NCBI GenBank assembly: GCA_027435495.1
Contig: DAHZZC010000543.1
Coordinates: forward strand, 1 to 12,093
Reading direction: 5' to 3'
DNA length: 12,093 bases
Origin: Planctomycetales bacterium
GTDB lineage: Bacteria > Planctomycetota > Planctomycetia > Isosphaerales > Isosphaeraceae
Of the stretch, positions 5,024 to 12,093 are shown in pieces. Under the pieces are notes generated by a model, which did no database searches, had not been told where the DNA came from, and saw only the letters and a list, made by a program, of their open reading frames with translations. The translations under genes and the position numbers were made by a program. How positions within the stretch are numbered: position 1 is the stretch's first letter; every line of letters starts with the position of its first letter.

Positions 5024-6280
5024 ATGCAAGAGCGGGGCCGGCGATCGGCGCGGAGGCGTCGGCGGATCGGGCGGGCGCTGGTCCTGCTGGCCGCCTGGGC
5101 GGCCCTCAGCGGCTGCCTCGGCCCCGGCGCGGTTCGGTTCACCCGGATGCGATACAACGAGGTCGTTCGCGAGACGAACGATCAGCAGCTCCTGATGAAC
5201 CTTGTCCGGCTTCGCTACGCCGACTCGCCGGTCTTCATCGACCTGCCGACGATCATCAGCCAGTTCGAGCTGGCAGCCGGCGGCAGCGACCCCGGCCCGA
5301 GCGGTAGCCAGACCAATTTCGGGGTCGCCGGCGGCTGGGCTCGCGATACCCCGACGATCAACTACCACCCCCGCGAGGGCCGCGAGATCGCCAAGGCGCT
5401 GTTGACCCCGCTCTCGGCCGACCTCTTCAGCGTGATCAACGCTGGGGCAAGCATTGAGCAGCTCCTCCTTCTCACGATCAACGACCTCAACGACGTTCCT
5501 AACGCACCCCGGGCCACCACGTTGACGCCCACCGTCTCCGACGACAACGCCGAATTCCTCCGCGGTATCCGCCTCCTTGAGGCGCTCCGCGATCGCGAGG
5601 GAACCGAGCTGGCGATCGGGACGACCGACCTCTCCGACGACATGTCCGACCCGATCGACAAGGACGCCGTCGACGGCGGGCACCTCCTCGATGCCGCCAC
5701 CAAGGGCTACGCCTTCCGGTCGCAGGGCAACGGCCGAATGGCTCTGGTCCGTCGCCAGAAAGATCTATTCCTCAAGATCCGAGCCCCGTTCGTTAACTCG
5801 CACGAGATGGCCGAGTTCGCCCGGATCTTCCACCTGACCCCCGGCCTCGATCGTTACCGCATCCGATCGGAGCTGAGCGACGAGACCTCCTCGGGGCCGC
5901 CCAAACCCCTCGACGACCACGACCGCGGCACCATCTACCTCAACATGCGATCGGTCCTCCAGATCATGACCTTCCTGTCGAAAGGTGTCTGCGTTCCCGA
6001 GGAGCATGTCCGGTCGGGAGTGGTGCCGATGACCCCAGGCCCTGACGGCCGCCCGTTCGACTGGACACGGATCACCGCCGGCAACTTCTTCATCGCCTCG
6101 CAAAAGCACCGGCCGAAGGACGCTGAGGTCGCCGTCGAGTATCGCGGCTACTGGTTCTACATCGCTCCCCAGGACGTCCGATCGCGGGCCATCCTGTCGT
6201 TCCTCGAAGTGCTTTTCGCGCTCCAGGAGTCGGGCGAGAGGTTCGCCGGACCGGCGCTCACGCTCCCGCTTGGCGGGTGA
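5024..6280 (+). CDS. Lipoprotein of unknown function leading the RND operon
   Basis: This 418-residue protein begins with a very Arg-rich segment (RRSARRRRRIGRA), then a hydrophobic stretch ending in the lipobox ALSG-C with Cys31, so it is a probable lipoprotein. The mature part opens with RYNEVVRETNDQQLLMNLVR and RLRYADSPVFIDLPTIISQF. It ends with EYRGYWFYIAPQDVRSRAIL and SFLEVLFALQESG. I recall this head-and-tail pattern from uncharacterised lipoproteins in proteobacteria and planctomycetes, but cannot name a Pfam family or a function. A GGTGG lies about 7 nt before the ATG. The stop is 27 bp from the TolC-family gene, which has a strong ribosome site, so the four genes onward are probably one operon. 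A role as an outer-membrane-anchored accessory of the exporter is inferred from position only. Confidence 0.85.
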   Translation: MQERGRRSARRRRRIGRALVLLAAWAALSGCLGPGAVRFTRMRYNEVVRETNDQQLLMNLVRLRYADSPVFIDLPTIISQFELAAGGSDPGPSGSQTNFGVAGGWARDTPTINYHPREGREIAKALLTPLSADLFSVINAGASIEQLLLLTINDLNDVPNAPRATTLTPTVSDDNAEFLRGIRLLEALRDREGTELAIGTTDLSDDMSDPIDKDAVDGGHLLDAATKGYAFRSQGNGRMALVRRQKDLFLKIRAPFVNSHEMAEFARIFHLTPGLDRYRIRSELSDETSSGPPKPLDDHDRGTIYLNMRSVLQIMTFLSKGVCVPEEHVRSGVVPMTPGPDGRPFDWTRITAGNFFIASQKHRPKDAEVAVEYRGYWFYIAPQDVRSRAILSFLEVLFALQESGERFAGPALTLPLGG

Positions 6281-6307
6281 TCCGATCGCGCCCCGAGGAG
6301 AGAGCCC

Positions 6308-7753
6308 ATGCAGATCCGGCTTGCCCTGATCCTCACGTCCTGGACAGCGGCGATCCTCAGTCTGGCTCTGCCGACGCGCGCCGACGAGCCGGCGCATCGA
6401 CAAACGATCGCCCGCGCCGTCGCTCCCGCCGACGCTCCAACGGCCGCGACCACGCTCGATGAGCTGGAGCAAATGGCCCTCGCGCACAACCCGACGATCC
6501 GGGCCGCCGAGGCGCTGATCCTTCAGCAACAGGGCCTGCTTCGCCAGCTTACCCGCTATCCAAACCCGACCGCCGGATGGGTCCAGTCGACGCCCTCTCG
6601 GCCCTCGCAGGGCGCCACGCAGGGCGCCTTCATCAGCCAGGACATCGTCACCGCGGGGAAGCTCCGGATCGTCGGCCAGGCCGAGAAGGTCGAGATTCGA
6701 TGGCGATGCCTGCAACTCGAAGCGCAGATCGGCCGGGTACGCAACGACGTCCGCGCCCGCTATTACGAAGCCCTGGGCGCCCAGCAAGCGTCCGAGATCG
6801 CCGCCGGATTGGAACGGCTCGCCGAGGATGATCTGAAGGTCCTCAACCGTCTGATCGAGGCCCGCCAGGCCTCGCGCCCCGACGTCCTTCAGGCCGAGAT
6901 CCACCTCAGCGCCGTCCGCGCCGCGAAGAAGGATGCCGAACTCCGCCTGCGAGCCGCCTGGCGGCAACTGGCGAACGTGGTGGGCGTCCCGAAGCTCGCG
7001 CCGGTCACTCTCCCGGATGAGCCCGACGCCGTGCCCCCCGAGCTCGACTGGGATGAGTCGCTCCGCCGACTGCTCGCCGAAAGCCCGGTCCTCCGCGCTC
7101 AGGCGGCGCAGGTCCGCGAGGCCGAGCTGGAATTGCAGCTTCAGAAGCGGCTGGTGATCCCAAACGTCAACGTCCAGACGGTCATCCAGCGCGATTACGT
7201 CCGGAACTTCAACCAGGTCAGTACGCTGGTCTCGGCTCCGATTCCGATGTTCAACCGCAACCGGGGCGGGATCATCAACGCCGAGGGAATGCTCCGCCAG
7301 CAGCAGCAGGAATACCGACGGCTGGAGCTCGCGCTGGCCGATCAGCTCGCGGCCACGTTCCAGCAGTACCAGTCGGCTCGAAACCAGGTCGAGCACCTGC
7401 GCGAGATCCTCCCACGAACCCGAGAGAACGTCGAGCTGACCTCGCAGGCGTTCCGCGCGGGACAGTCCGGGTTCGACTTCCTCCGCGTCCGCGATGCCGA
7501 GGATCTCGACCGCCAGACGCGATCCTCGTACCTCGACGCGATGACCTCGCTCCGCAAGCTCGGCATCGAAATCGACGGCCTGGGCCTGGTCGGCGGGCTA
7601 AACCCAACCGAGATCGGCACGGCGCTCCAGGCGACACCGGGTGTCCCGGCGGGGCTCGGCGGCGTGCTCCTTCAGTTCTCGCAGCAGCAGCAAACCAACA
7701 CCACCAGCACCCTTCCCGGCGCACTCCAGGGGGCCATCACCGGGCCGCAATAA
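6308..7753 (+). CDS. TolC family outer-membrane efflux factor
   Basis: This 481-residue protein is a TolC/OEP family channel (PF02321 repeats), the outer-membrane exit duct of tripartite exporters. A Sec signal peptide ends near LPTRA-DE (cleavage after residue 25). The first repeat starts around TLDELEQMALAHNPTIRAAE (49-68), with FISQDIVTAGKLR at 108-120 and the long helix NDVRARYYEALGAQQ. The second starts near 245 and includes VSAPIPMFNRNRGGIINAEG (308-327), a typical turn of the CusC/CzcC branch, and AGQSGFDFLRVRDA (384-397). The C-terminal tail is low complexity (FSQQQQTNTTSTLP). There is no lipobox, unlike many CusC proteins. GAGGAGAG lies just before the ATG. The adaptor and pump genes follow, so it presumably pairs with them. 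Confidence 0.95.
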   Translation: MQIRLALILTSWTAAILSLALPTRADEPAHRQTIARAVAPADAPTAATTLDELEQMALAHNPTIRAAEALILQQQGLLRQLTRYPNPTAGWVQSTPSRPSQGATQGAFISQDIVTAGKLRIVGQAEKVEIRWRCLQLEAQIGRVRNDVRARYYEALGAQQASEIAAGLERLAEDDLKVLNRLIEARQASRPDVLQAEIHLSAVRAAKKDAELRLRAAWRQLANVVGVPKLAPVTLPDEPDAVPPELDWDESLRRLLAESPVLRAQAAQVREAELELQLQKRLVIPNVNVQTVIQRDYVRNFNQVSTLVSAPIPMFNRNRGGIINAEGMLRQQQQEYRRLELALADQLAATFQQYQSARNQVEHLREILPRTRENVELTSQAFRAGQSGFDFLRVRDAEDLDRQTRSSYLDAMTSLRKLGIEIDGLGLVGGLNPTEIGTALQATPGVPAGLGGVLLQFSQQQQTNTTSTLPGALQGAITGPQ

Positions 7754-7833
7754 GAAGGCCTGCCTTCATGGTGACTCCTCGGAATTTCGGTTAAAATCGC
7801 GACCGAGATTGTCGAGGTTCGGGAGGAGGGACG

Positions 7834-9144
7834 ATGTTCCGGCGGTGGCTGCTGGCCCTGGGGAAATGGACTGCGGCGCTGGGGATGATCGCGGGAGGGC
7901 TCGCGGTCGCCTGGATCGTCCACGAGGAGATGCGCGCCGAGCGCGAGCTTGAGGGAGACCAGGAGACCATCGCGACCCCACGGCGAGTTCGCGATGGCGA
8001 GGTCGAGCTGGGCACCGAGGCCGCCGAACGATACGGCCTGGTCGAGGCGCCGGCAAAGGCCGCAACCTGGATCGACCGGGTCACCGTCCACGGCGAGGTG
8101 ATCGCCGACCCGCGCGCCACCGTCGAGGTCCGATCAACGTCCGCCGGGATGCTCCGGGCCGACCCCTCGACACCCTGGCCGTCGCCGGGAAACCGCGTCC
8201 GCGCCGGGCAGGTTCTCGGCTGGATCGACGACCGCGTCGCGCCTCAGGATCGGCTCACGCTCCAGGACAACCTGAACCAGGCCCGTCTGCGGAAGCAAGG
8301 CGCCGACAAGGTCGTGGAACTGAACCGCGAACGAGTCCGGCGGATCGAGAGCGTCTCGAAATCGCAGATCGTCCCGGGTCAACAGCTCGACGACGCGCGC
8401 GTCGTGCTGGCCGAGGCCGAGACACAGCTTGCGATCGCGGCGGCAGCCGTCGACCTCTGGGCGCGAGCGCTCGACGAGATCGATCGCCCCGGCCATCGAG
8501 AGACGACCACGTTCAGCCAGCCGATTGTGTCGCCGGGCGATGGCGAGGTCACCGAGGTCCACGCGCGACCGGGGATGTCGATCGAGGCCGGTGGCGCGGT
8601 GGCTCAGCTCGTCGACTTCCGACACGCCCTGATCCGGCTGGATCTCCCGCCGGAACGGCTGGCGGCCGGGCCTCTGGGGCCGGTTCGCGTGGAGTCGATC
8701 GCGAGCGGTTCGGCAACCGTCGAGGCCGTGCCGGTCGGTCCCGCGCCTCGGGTCGACGCCGCCTCGCAACTCGTCGGCTACTGGTTCGAAACCTCCGCGA
8801 ACCGCCCCGGCACCGAGGCCGATGCCGGCGAGACGCCCTGGCGCCCCGGCCTCCGCGTCCGGGCGCTGATGGGACTCCACGAGAATCCACGAGACTCCGC
8901 AGTGGCCGTCCCGCTCGGTTCCGTCCTGTCTTTCCAGGGCCGGACGCTGGTTTACGTCCGCGAGAGTCCAGGGAAATTCCGGCGACGAGAGGTCCGCATT
9001 CTCGGCCGCGAGGGCGATTCGTATCTCTTGCAGACCCGCCGCAAGCCCGACCCCACCGGCCTCGATCCCGGTGAGATCGTCGTTCATCGAGGCGCGCAAA
9101 TCCTTCTCTCCGAGGAGTTCCGCGGTGGTTCTGACGACGATTGA
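7834..9144 (+). CDS. Periplasmic adaptor (membrane fusion protein) of an RND exporter
   Basis: This 436-residue HlyD/CzcB-like adaptor bridges pump and outer-membrane channel. An N-terminal hydrophobic segment (about 8-29, LALGKWTAALGMIAGGLAVA) acts as anchor or signal. The barrel-sandwich halves are around 85-135 (VHGEVIADP, RAGQVLGWIDD) and 228-262 (SQPIVSPGDGEVTEVHARPG). They are separated by a coiled-coil hairpin at about 136-215 rich in Arg, Glu, Gln and Ala. A beta-barrel follows, with the proximal domain after about 346 (AVAVPLGSVLSFQGRTLVYV) and a typical ending GAQILLSEEF. There is no His- or Met-rich metal-binding N-terminus as found in some CusB or CzcB proteins. GGAGGAGGG gives a strong ribosome site. 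The 80-bp gap after the TolC gene contains a small GAAGGC/GCCTTC palindrome (7754-7767), too weak for a convincing terminator. Confidence 0.94.
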   Translation: MFRRWLLALGKWTAALGMIAGGLAVAWIVHEEMRAERELEGDQETIATPRRVRDGEVELGTEAAERYGLVEAPAKAATWIDRVTVHGEVIADPRATVEVRSTSAGMLRADPSTPWPSPGNRVRAGQVLGWIDDRVAPQDRLTLQDNLNQARLRKQGADKVVELNRERVRRIESVSKSQIVPGQQLDDARVVLAEAETQLAIAAAAVDLWARALDEIDRPGHRETTTFSQPIVSPGDGEVTEVHARPGMSIEAGGAVAQLVDFRHALIRLDLPPERLAAGPLGPVRVESIASGSATVEAVPVGPAPRVDAASQLVGYWFETSANRPGTEADAGETPWRPGLRVRALMGLHENPRDSAVAVPLGSVLSFQGRTLVYVRESPGKFRRREVRILGREGDSYLLQTRRKPDPTGLDPGEIVVHRGAQILLSEEFRGGSDDD

Positions 9145-9171
9145 TCCTGTCTGAATCTCCGAGACATTCGC

Positions 9172-12093
9172 ATGCTTCAGGCTATTGTCCGCTGGTCGAT
9201 CCACAACCGGGGGGCGGTGGTCGCGCTCGCCTCGCTGCTAACGGCCCTCGGCGCGCTGGCGGTCGCGAACGCCCGGTTCGATGTCTTCCCCGAGTTCGCA
9301 CCGCCCCAGGTTATCGTGCAGACCGAGGCGCCGGGGCTCGCCGCCGATGAGGTCGAACCGCTGGTGACTCTGCCGATCGAGCAGGCGATGCTCGGCGTAC
9401 CCGGACTCGACGTTCTGCGGTCGCAGTCGATCCAGGGGCTCTCGGTCGCGACCCTGATTTTCCGTGATGGGACCGAGATCCACCGGGCCCGGCAGCTTGT
9501 CGCCGAGCGGCTGGCGGAGGTCAACGGCCAGCTTCCCGAGGGTGTGCGCCCGCCCCGGCTCGGGCCGCTGACCTCATCGACCGGGCGGCTTCTTGTGATC
9601 GGGTTGACATCCGAGACAATGTCTGGAATGAATCTTCGAGACTGGGCGCAATGGACCCTCCGGCCCCGGCTGCTGGCGGTCCCGGGGGTGGCTCAGGTGA
9701 CGCTCTTTGGCGGGGGCGTGCGTGAGTTTCAGGTGCTCGTCGATCCGGATCGGCTGATCGCGCACGGGCTGACCCTGACCGAGATCCTCGACGCCGCTCG
9801 ACGCGCCACGGGAGTTCGGGGCGCGGGCTTTCAGGAGGACGCGCAACAGCGGTCGATCGTTCGGGTCGAGGCCCGGGCGCGGTCGGCCGACGACCTGGGC
9901 GCGGCCGTCGTCTCGACGTCGAACGGCTCGCCGATTCGGCTTCGGGATGTCGCCCGCGTGGTCGACGCGCCCGAGCCGAAGCTGGGCGATGCGGCGATCG
10001 ACGGCGTTCCCGGCGTGACGCTCGACATCTTCAAGCAGTTCGGTGGCGACACACCCGCGACGACCCGTCGCGTCGAGGACGAGCTCGACCGGCTTCGGCC
10101 GACGATGGACCGCCTCGGCATTGTGTACCACCCTGCTCTTTTCCGGCAGGCGGATTTCATCCGGAGCGCGGTCGGGAACGTGACTCACTCGCTGCTCGTG
10201 GGCGCGGGTCTGGTCGCGGTGGTCTTGCTTCTCTTCCTGTTCAATCTGCGAACGGCTCTGATCTCGATGACGGCGATTCCGCTCTCGCTGCTTGGAGCGA
10301 TTGTGGCGCTCTCGGGGTTTGGGATCGGGCTCGACACGATGACGCTCGGCGGGCTGGCGATCGCCGTGGGCGAGGTGGTCGACGACGCGATCATCGACGT
10401 CGAGAACATCTTCCGCCGGCTCCGCGAGAACGGGCGATTGCGGCATCCGAGGTCGCCGGCGCGGGTCGTGCTCTCGGCGTCGATGGAGGTCCGGGGGGCG
10501 GTCGTTTATGCGACATTCATCGTGGTGCTGGTTTTTGTCCCGGTGTTTTTGATGGGAGGGATTCAGGGCCGGCTGTTCGCGCCGCTGGGATATGCCTACG
10601 CGCTCGCGGTGCTGGCCTCGCTCGCGGTGGCTCTCACCGTGACGCCCGCGCTGGCGATGATGCTTCTGCCCGGGGCCGAGGGCGCGGAGGAGCCCCCCCT
10701 GCTCCGCCGGCTTCAGGGCGTTTACAACCGGCTGTTGCGACGGATGGATCGCGAGCTTCCGCTGGTGGCGACGATCCTCGTGGTACTGGTCGGGTCGGCG
10801 GGTTGGGCGTTCGCGCAGTTCGGCGGTGAGTCGCTCCCCGAGATGCGCGAGAATCACCTGGTGCTGCACATGCAGGGCCTGCCGGGCACGTCGCTCCCGC
10901 AGTCGATGTCGGCCGGCGCGGCGATCGCGCGCGAGCTGCGTCGGATACCGGGCGTCGGCGCGATCGCGCAACAGGCCGGCCGGGCTGAGCTGGGCGAGGA
11001 CACCTGGGGCGTCGAGTACAGCGAGACCGAGGTGAACCTCACGGCCGACGATCCCGAGGAGATGGAAGCGGTCGGCGGCCGGATTCGGTCCGCACTTCGG
11101 GACCACTTCCCGGGGTTCTCGTTCGAGGTCTTCTCGTTCCTTTCGGAGCGGATCGAGGAGACGGTCACGGGCTCGATCGCACCGGTGGCGGTGAAGGTGG
11201 TCGGCGACGACCTGGACTCGCTCGACCGGGCCTCGCGAATGATCGCCGAGGCGATGGCCGAGGTCGCGGGCGCTGAGGGCGTCCGGCCCGAGGCGCAAAC
11301 CGGCCAGCCCGAGCTGGTCGTCCGGCTCCGGCCCGACGACGCCGCCTCGTTCGGCCTGCTCGCGGCGGACGTGCTCGACGCGGTCCACGCCGCGTACCAG
11401 GGGGCCGAGGTCACGCAGGCGTACGACCGAAACCGTATCATCAACGTGATCGTGATCCTTGATCCGAAGTATCGAGAGGATCCGACGGCCGTGGATCGTC
11501 TCTGGCTCGACGCGCCGGGCGGCGGGCGGATTCGGCTCGGGCAGGTGGCCGACGTCTTTCGATCGGACGGGCGGTTTTTGATCCGTCACGAGGGGGGCCT
11601 TCGGCAACAGCTTGTCACCTCGGGCGTGCGCGGGCGTGACGTCGAGTCGTTTGTCGACTCGGTCGACCGCCGGCTCCAGGCGCTCGATCTACCGTCCGGC
11701 GTGACCTATTCGATTACGGGTGCTCATGAGATCAAGCGTGCGGCTCAGCGTGAGCTTTTGATTCTGGGCTCGGCGGCCGGGGCGGGGATAGTCTGGATAT
11801 TGGGGATGGCGTTTGGGTCCATACGTCGGTTGATTTTGGTCCTGGCGAATCTGCCGTTCGCGATGGTCGGCGGGGTGGCGGCGGTTTACATGATGGGCGG
11901 GGTGCTGGACGTCGGATCGATGGTTGGTTTTGTGACACTCCTTGGAATCACGACCCGGAACAGCATCATGATGGTGTCGCACTGGCAGCATCTGGGCGAG
12001 GCCGAGGGGGTGCCCTGGGGCCCGGAGCTCATCTTCCGCGGCGCACGCGAGCGGCTGGCGCCGGTGCTCATGACCGCGATCGTGACCGCGCTG
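9172..12093 (+). CDS. CzcA/CusA-like RND efflux pump (C-terminus off the right edge)
   Basis: This is a proton-driven inner-membrane RND pump; 974 codons are open to the edge. Family members are about 1030-1070 residues, so only the last membrane helices are missing. TM1 lies at about 15-34, followed by FDVFPEFAPPQVIVQTEAPG, the usual opening of the heavy-metal-efflux branch. TM2-TM4 lie around 340-412, ending AVGEVVDDAIIDVEN. Asp404 and Glu411 align with the CusA TM4 Asp405 and Glu412; a second Asp405 resembles drug-type RND pumps, and Asp409 is extra. In the porter domain, RIEETVTG (660-667) places Glu663 where CusA has the metal-binding Met672 and where CzcA-type pumps have Glu. TM10 reads GFVTLLGITTRNSIMMVSHW. 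The ATG follows the adaptor stop after 27 bp, in the same frame, with only a weak ribosome site (CCGAGA), so translation may be coupled. The substrate is unproven; a divalent cation is a reasonable guess. Confidence 0.94.
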   Translation, partial: MLQAIVRWSIHNRGAVVALASLLTALGALAVANARFDVFPEFAPPQVIVQTEAPGLAADEVEPLVTLPIEQAMLGVPGLDVLRSQSIQGLSVATLIFRDGTEIHRARQLVAERLAEVNGQLPEGVRPPRLGPLTSSTGRLLVIGLTSETMSGMNLRDWAQWTLRPRLLAVPGVAQVTLFGGGVREFQVLVDPDRLIAHGLTLTEILDAARRATGVRGAGFQEDAQQRSIVRVEARARSADDLGAAVVSTSNGSPIRLRDVARVVDAPEPKLGDAAIDGVPGVTLDIFKQFGGDTPATTRRVEDELDRLRPTMDRLGIVYHPALFRQADFIRSAVGNVTHSLLVGAGLVAVVLLLFLFNLRTALISMTAIPLSLLGAIVALSGFGIGLDTMTLGGLAIAVGEVVDDAIIDVENIFRRLRENGRLRHPRSPARVVLSASMEVRGAVVYATFIVVLVFVPVFLMGGIQGRLFAPLGYAYALAVLASLAVALTVTPALAMMLLPGAEGAEEPPLLRRLQGVYNRLLRRMDRELPLVATILVVLVGSAGWAFAQFGGESLPEMRENHLVLHMQGLPGTSLPQSMSAGAAIARELRRIPGVGAIAQQAGRAELGEDTWGVEYSETEVNLTADDPEEMEAVGGRIRSALRDHFPGFSFEVFSFLSERIEETVTGSIAPVAVKVVGDDLDSLDRASRMIAEAMAEVAGAEGVRPEAQTGQPELVVRLRPDDAASFGLLAADVLDAVHAAYQGAEVTQAYDRNRIINVIVILDPKYREDPTAVDRLWLDAPGGGRIRLGQVADVFRSDGRFLIRHEGGLRQQLVTSGVRGRDVESFVDSVDRRLQALDLPSGVTYSITGAHEIKRAAQRELLILGSAAGAGIVWILGMAFGSIRRLILVLANLPFAMVGGVAAVYMMGGVLDVGSMVGFVTLLGITTRNSIMMVSHWQHLGEAEGVPWGPELIFRGARERLAPVLMTAIVTAL

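Noticed and set aside
4962..5195. Frame starting at GTG after AGGAGGAG, upstream of the lipoprotein
   Set aside because: The purine-rich stretch looks like a ribosome site, but the frame is Gly/Ser/Arg-rich and overlaps the lipoprotein start, whose leader and lipobox are convincing.
5765..7396. 543-codon open frame on the minus strand opposite the lipoprotein and TolC genes
   Set aside because: It spans two well-supported plus-strand genes, has low-information Arg/Leu/Asp composition and shows no family motif.
7768..7794. Eight-codon ATG frame (MVTPRNFG) between the TolC and adaptor genes, as a leader peptide
   Set aside because: It has no ribosome site, no run of regulatory codons and no attenuator hairpin next to it.
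9574..11607. 677-codon open frame on the minus strand opposite the RND pump
   Set aside because: Its translation is dominated by Arg, His, Asp and Pro with no domain or signal. The plus strand has clear RND motifs throughout. Long antisense frames are expected opposite high-GC genes.
1..12093. CRISPR arrays, insertion sequences, tRNA or rRNA genes, phage or defence-system genes
   Set aside because: No direct-repeat array, transposase motif, terminal repeats, cloverleaf or rRNA-like sequence was seen on either strand. All larger genes have ordinary housekeeping or cell-envelope assignments.

Overview
The window looks like chromosomal DNA from a high-GC planctomycete, plausibly of the Isosphaeraceae. 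The best clue is a complete DUF1501 protein with a twin-arginine leader, a family greatly expanded in Planctomycetota. Other clues are strong GC bias at third codon positions, widely spaced and often divergent small genes, and several proteins of types I associate with that phylum. The assignment is inference; no rRNA, tRNA or other phylogenetic marker is present.

Layout. (1) Positions 1-1006, minus strand: the first 335 residues of a secreted serpin whose C-terminus and reactive-centre loop lie beyond the left edge. (2) 1007-1234: divergent intergenic region with a candidate promoter and two palindromic sites. (3) 1235-2647, plus strand: DUF1501 protein, without its usual cytochrome/DUF1553 partner gene in view. 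(4) 2671-4802: four minus-strand genes, read from right to left as an exported Dabb-domain protein (GTG start), a 148-residue conserved-type hypothetical, an HPr phosphocarrier with its own good sigma-70-like promoter and structured leader, and a 77-residue unknown protein. Hairpins that could be terminators follow the 148-residue gene and HPr. (5) 4803-5023: second divergent intergenic region with a perfect 6-6-6 inverted repeat. (6) 5024-12093, plus strand: four tightly spaced genes forming an apparent operon, namely a lipoprotein of unknown function, a TolC-type outer-membrane factor, a periplasmic adaptor and an RND pump of the heavy-metal-efflux (CzcA/CusA) type. The pump is open at the right edge after 974 residues.

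How the genes work together. The last block is a textbook tripartite RND exporter (outer-membrane channel, adaptor, proton-driven pump) preceded by a lipoprotein that may be an accessory subunit. The substrate cannot be fixed from sequence. One pump position matches the CzcA-type Glu rather than the CusA-type Met, and no His- or Met-rich metal-binding stretch is visible in the adaptor. The serpin, DUF1501, HPr, Dabb and hypothetical genes look like independent short transcription units rather than one pathway.

I found no CRISPR array, insertion sequence, tRNA, rRNA, phage gene or att site. Nothing here clearly forms a wholly new multi-gene system. The most promising leads are the lipoprotein linked to the RND operon, the pump's unusual TM4 acidic motif, and the exported bacterial serpin. 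Large open frames antisense to the efflux genes are interpreted as high-GC shadows.
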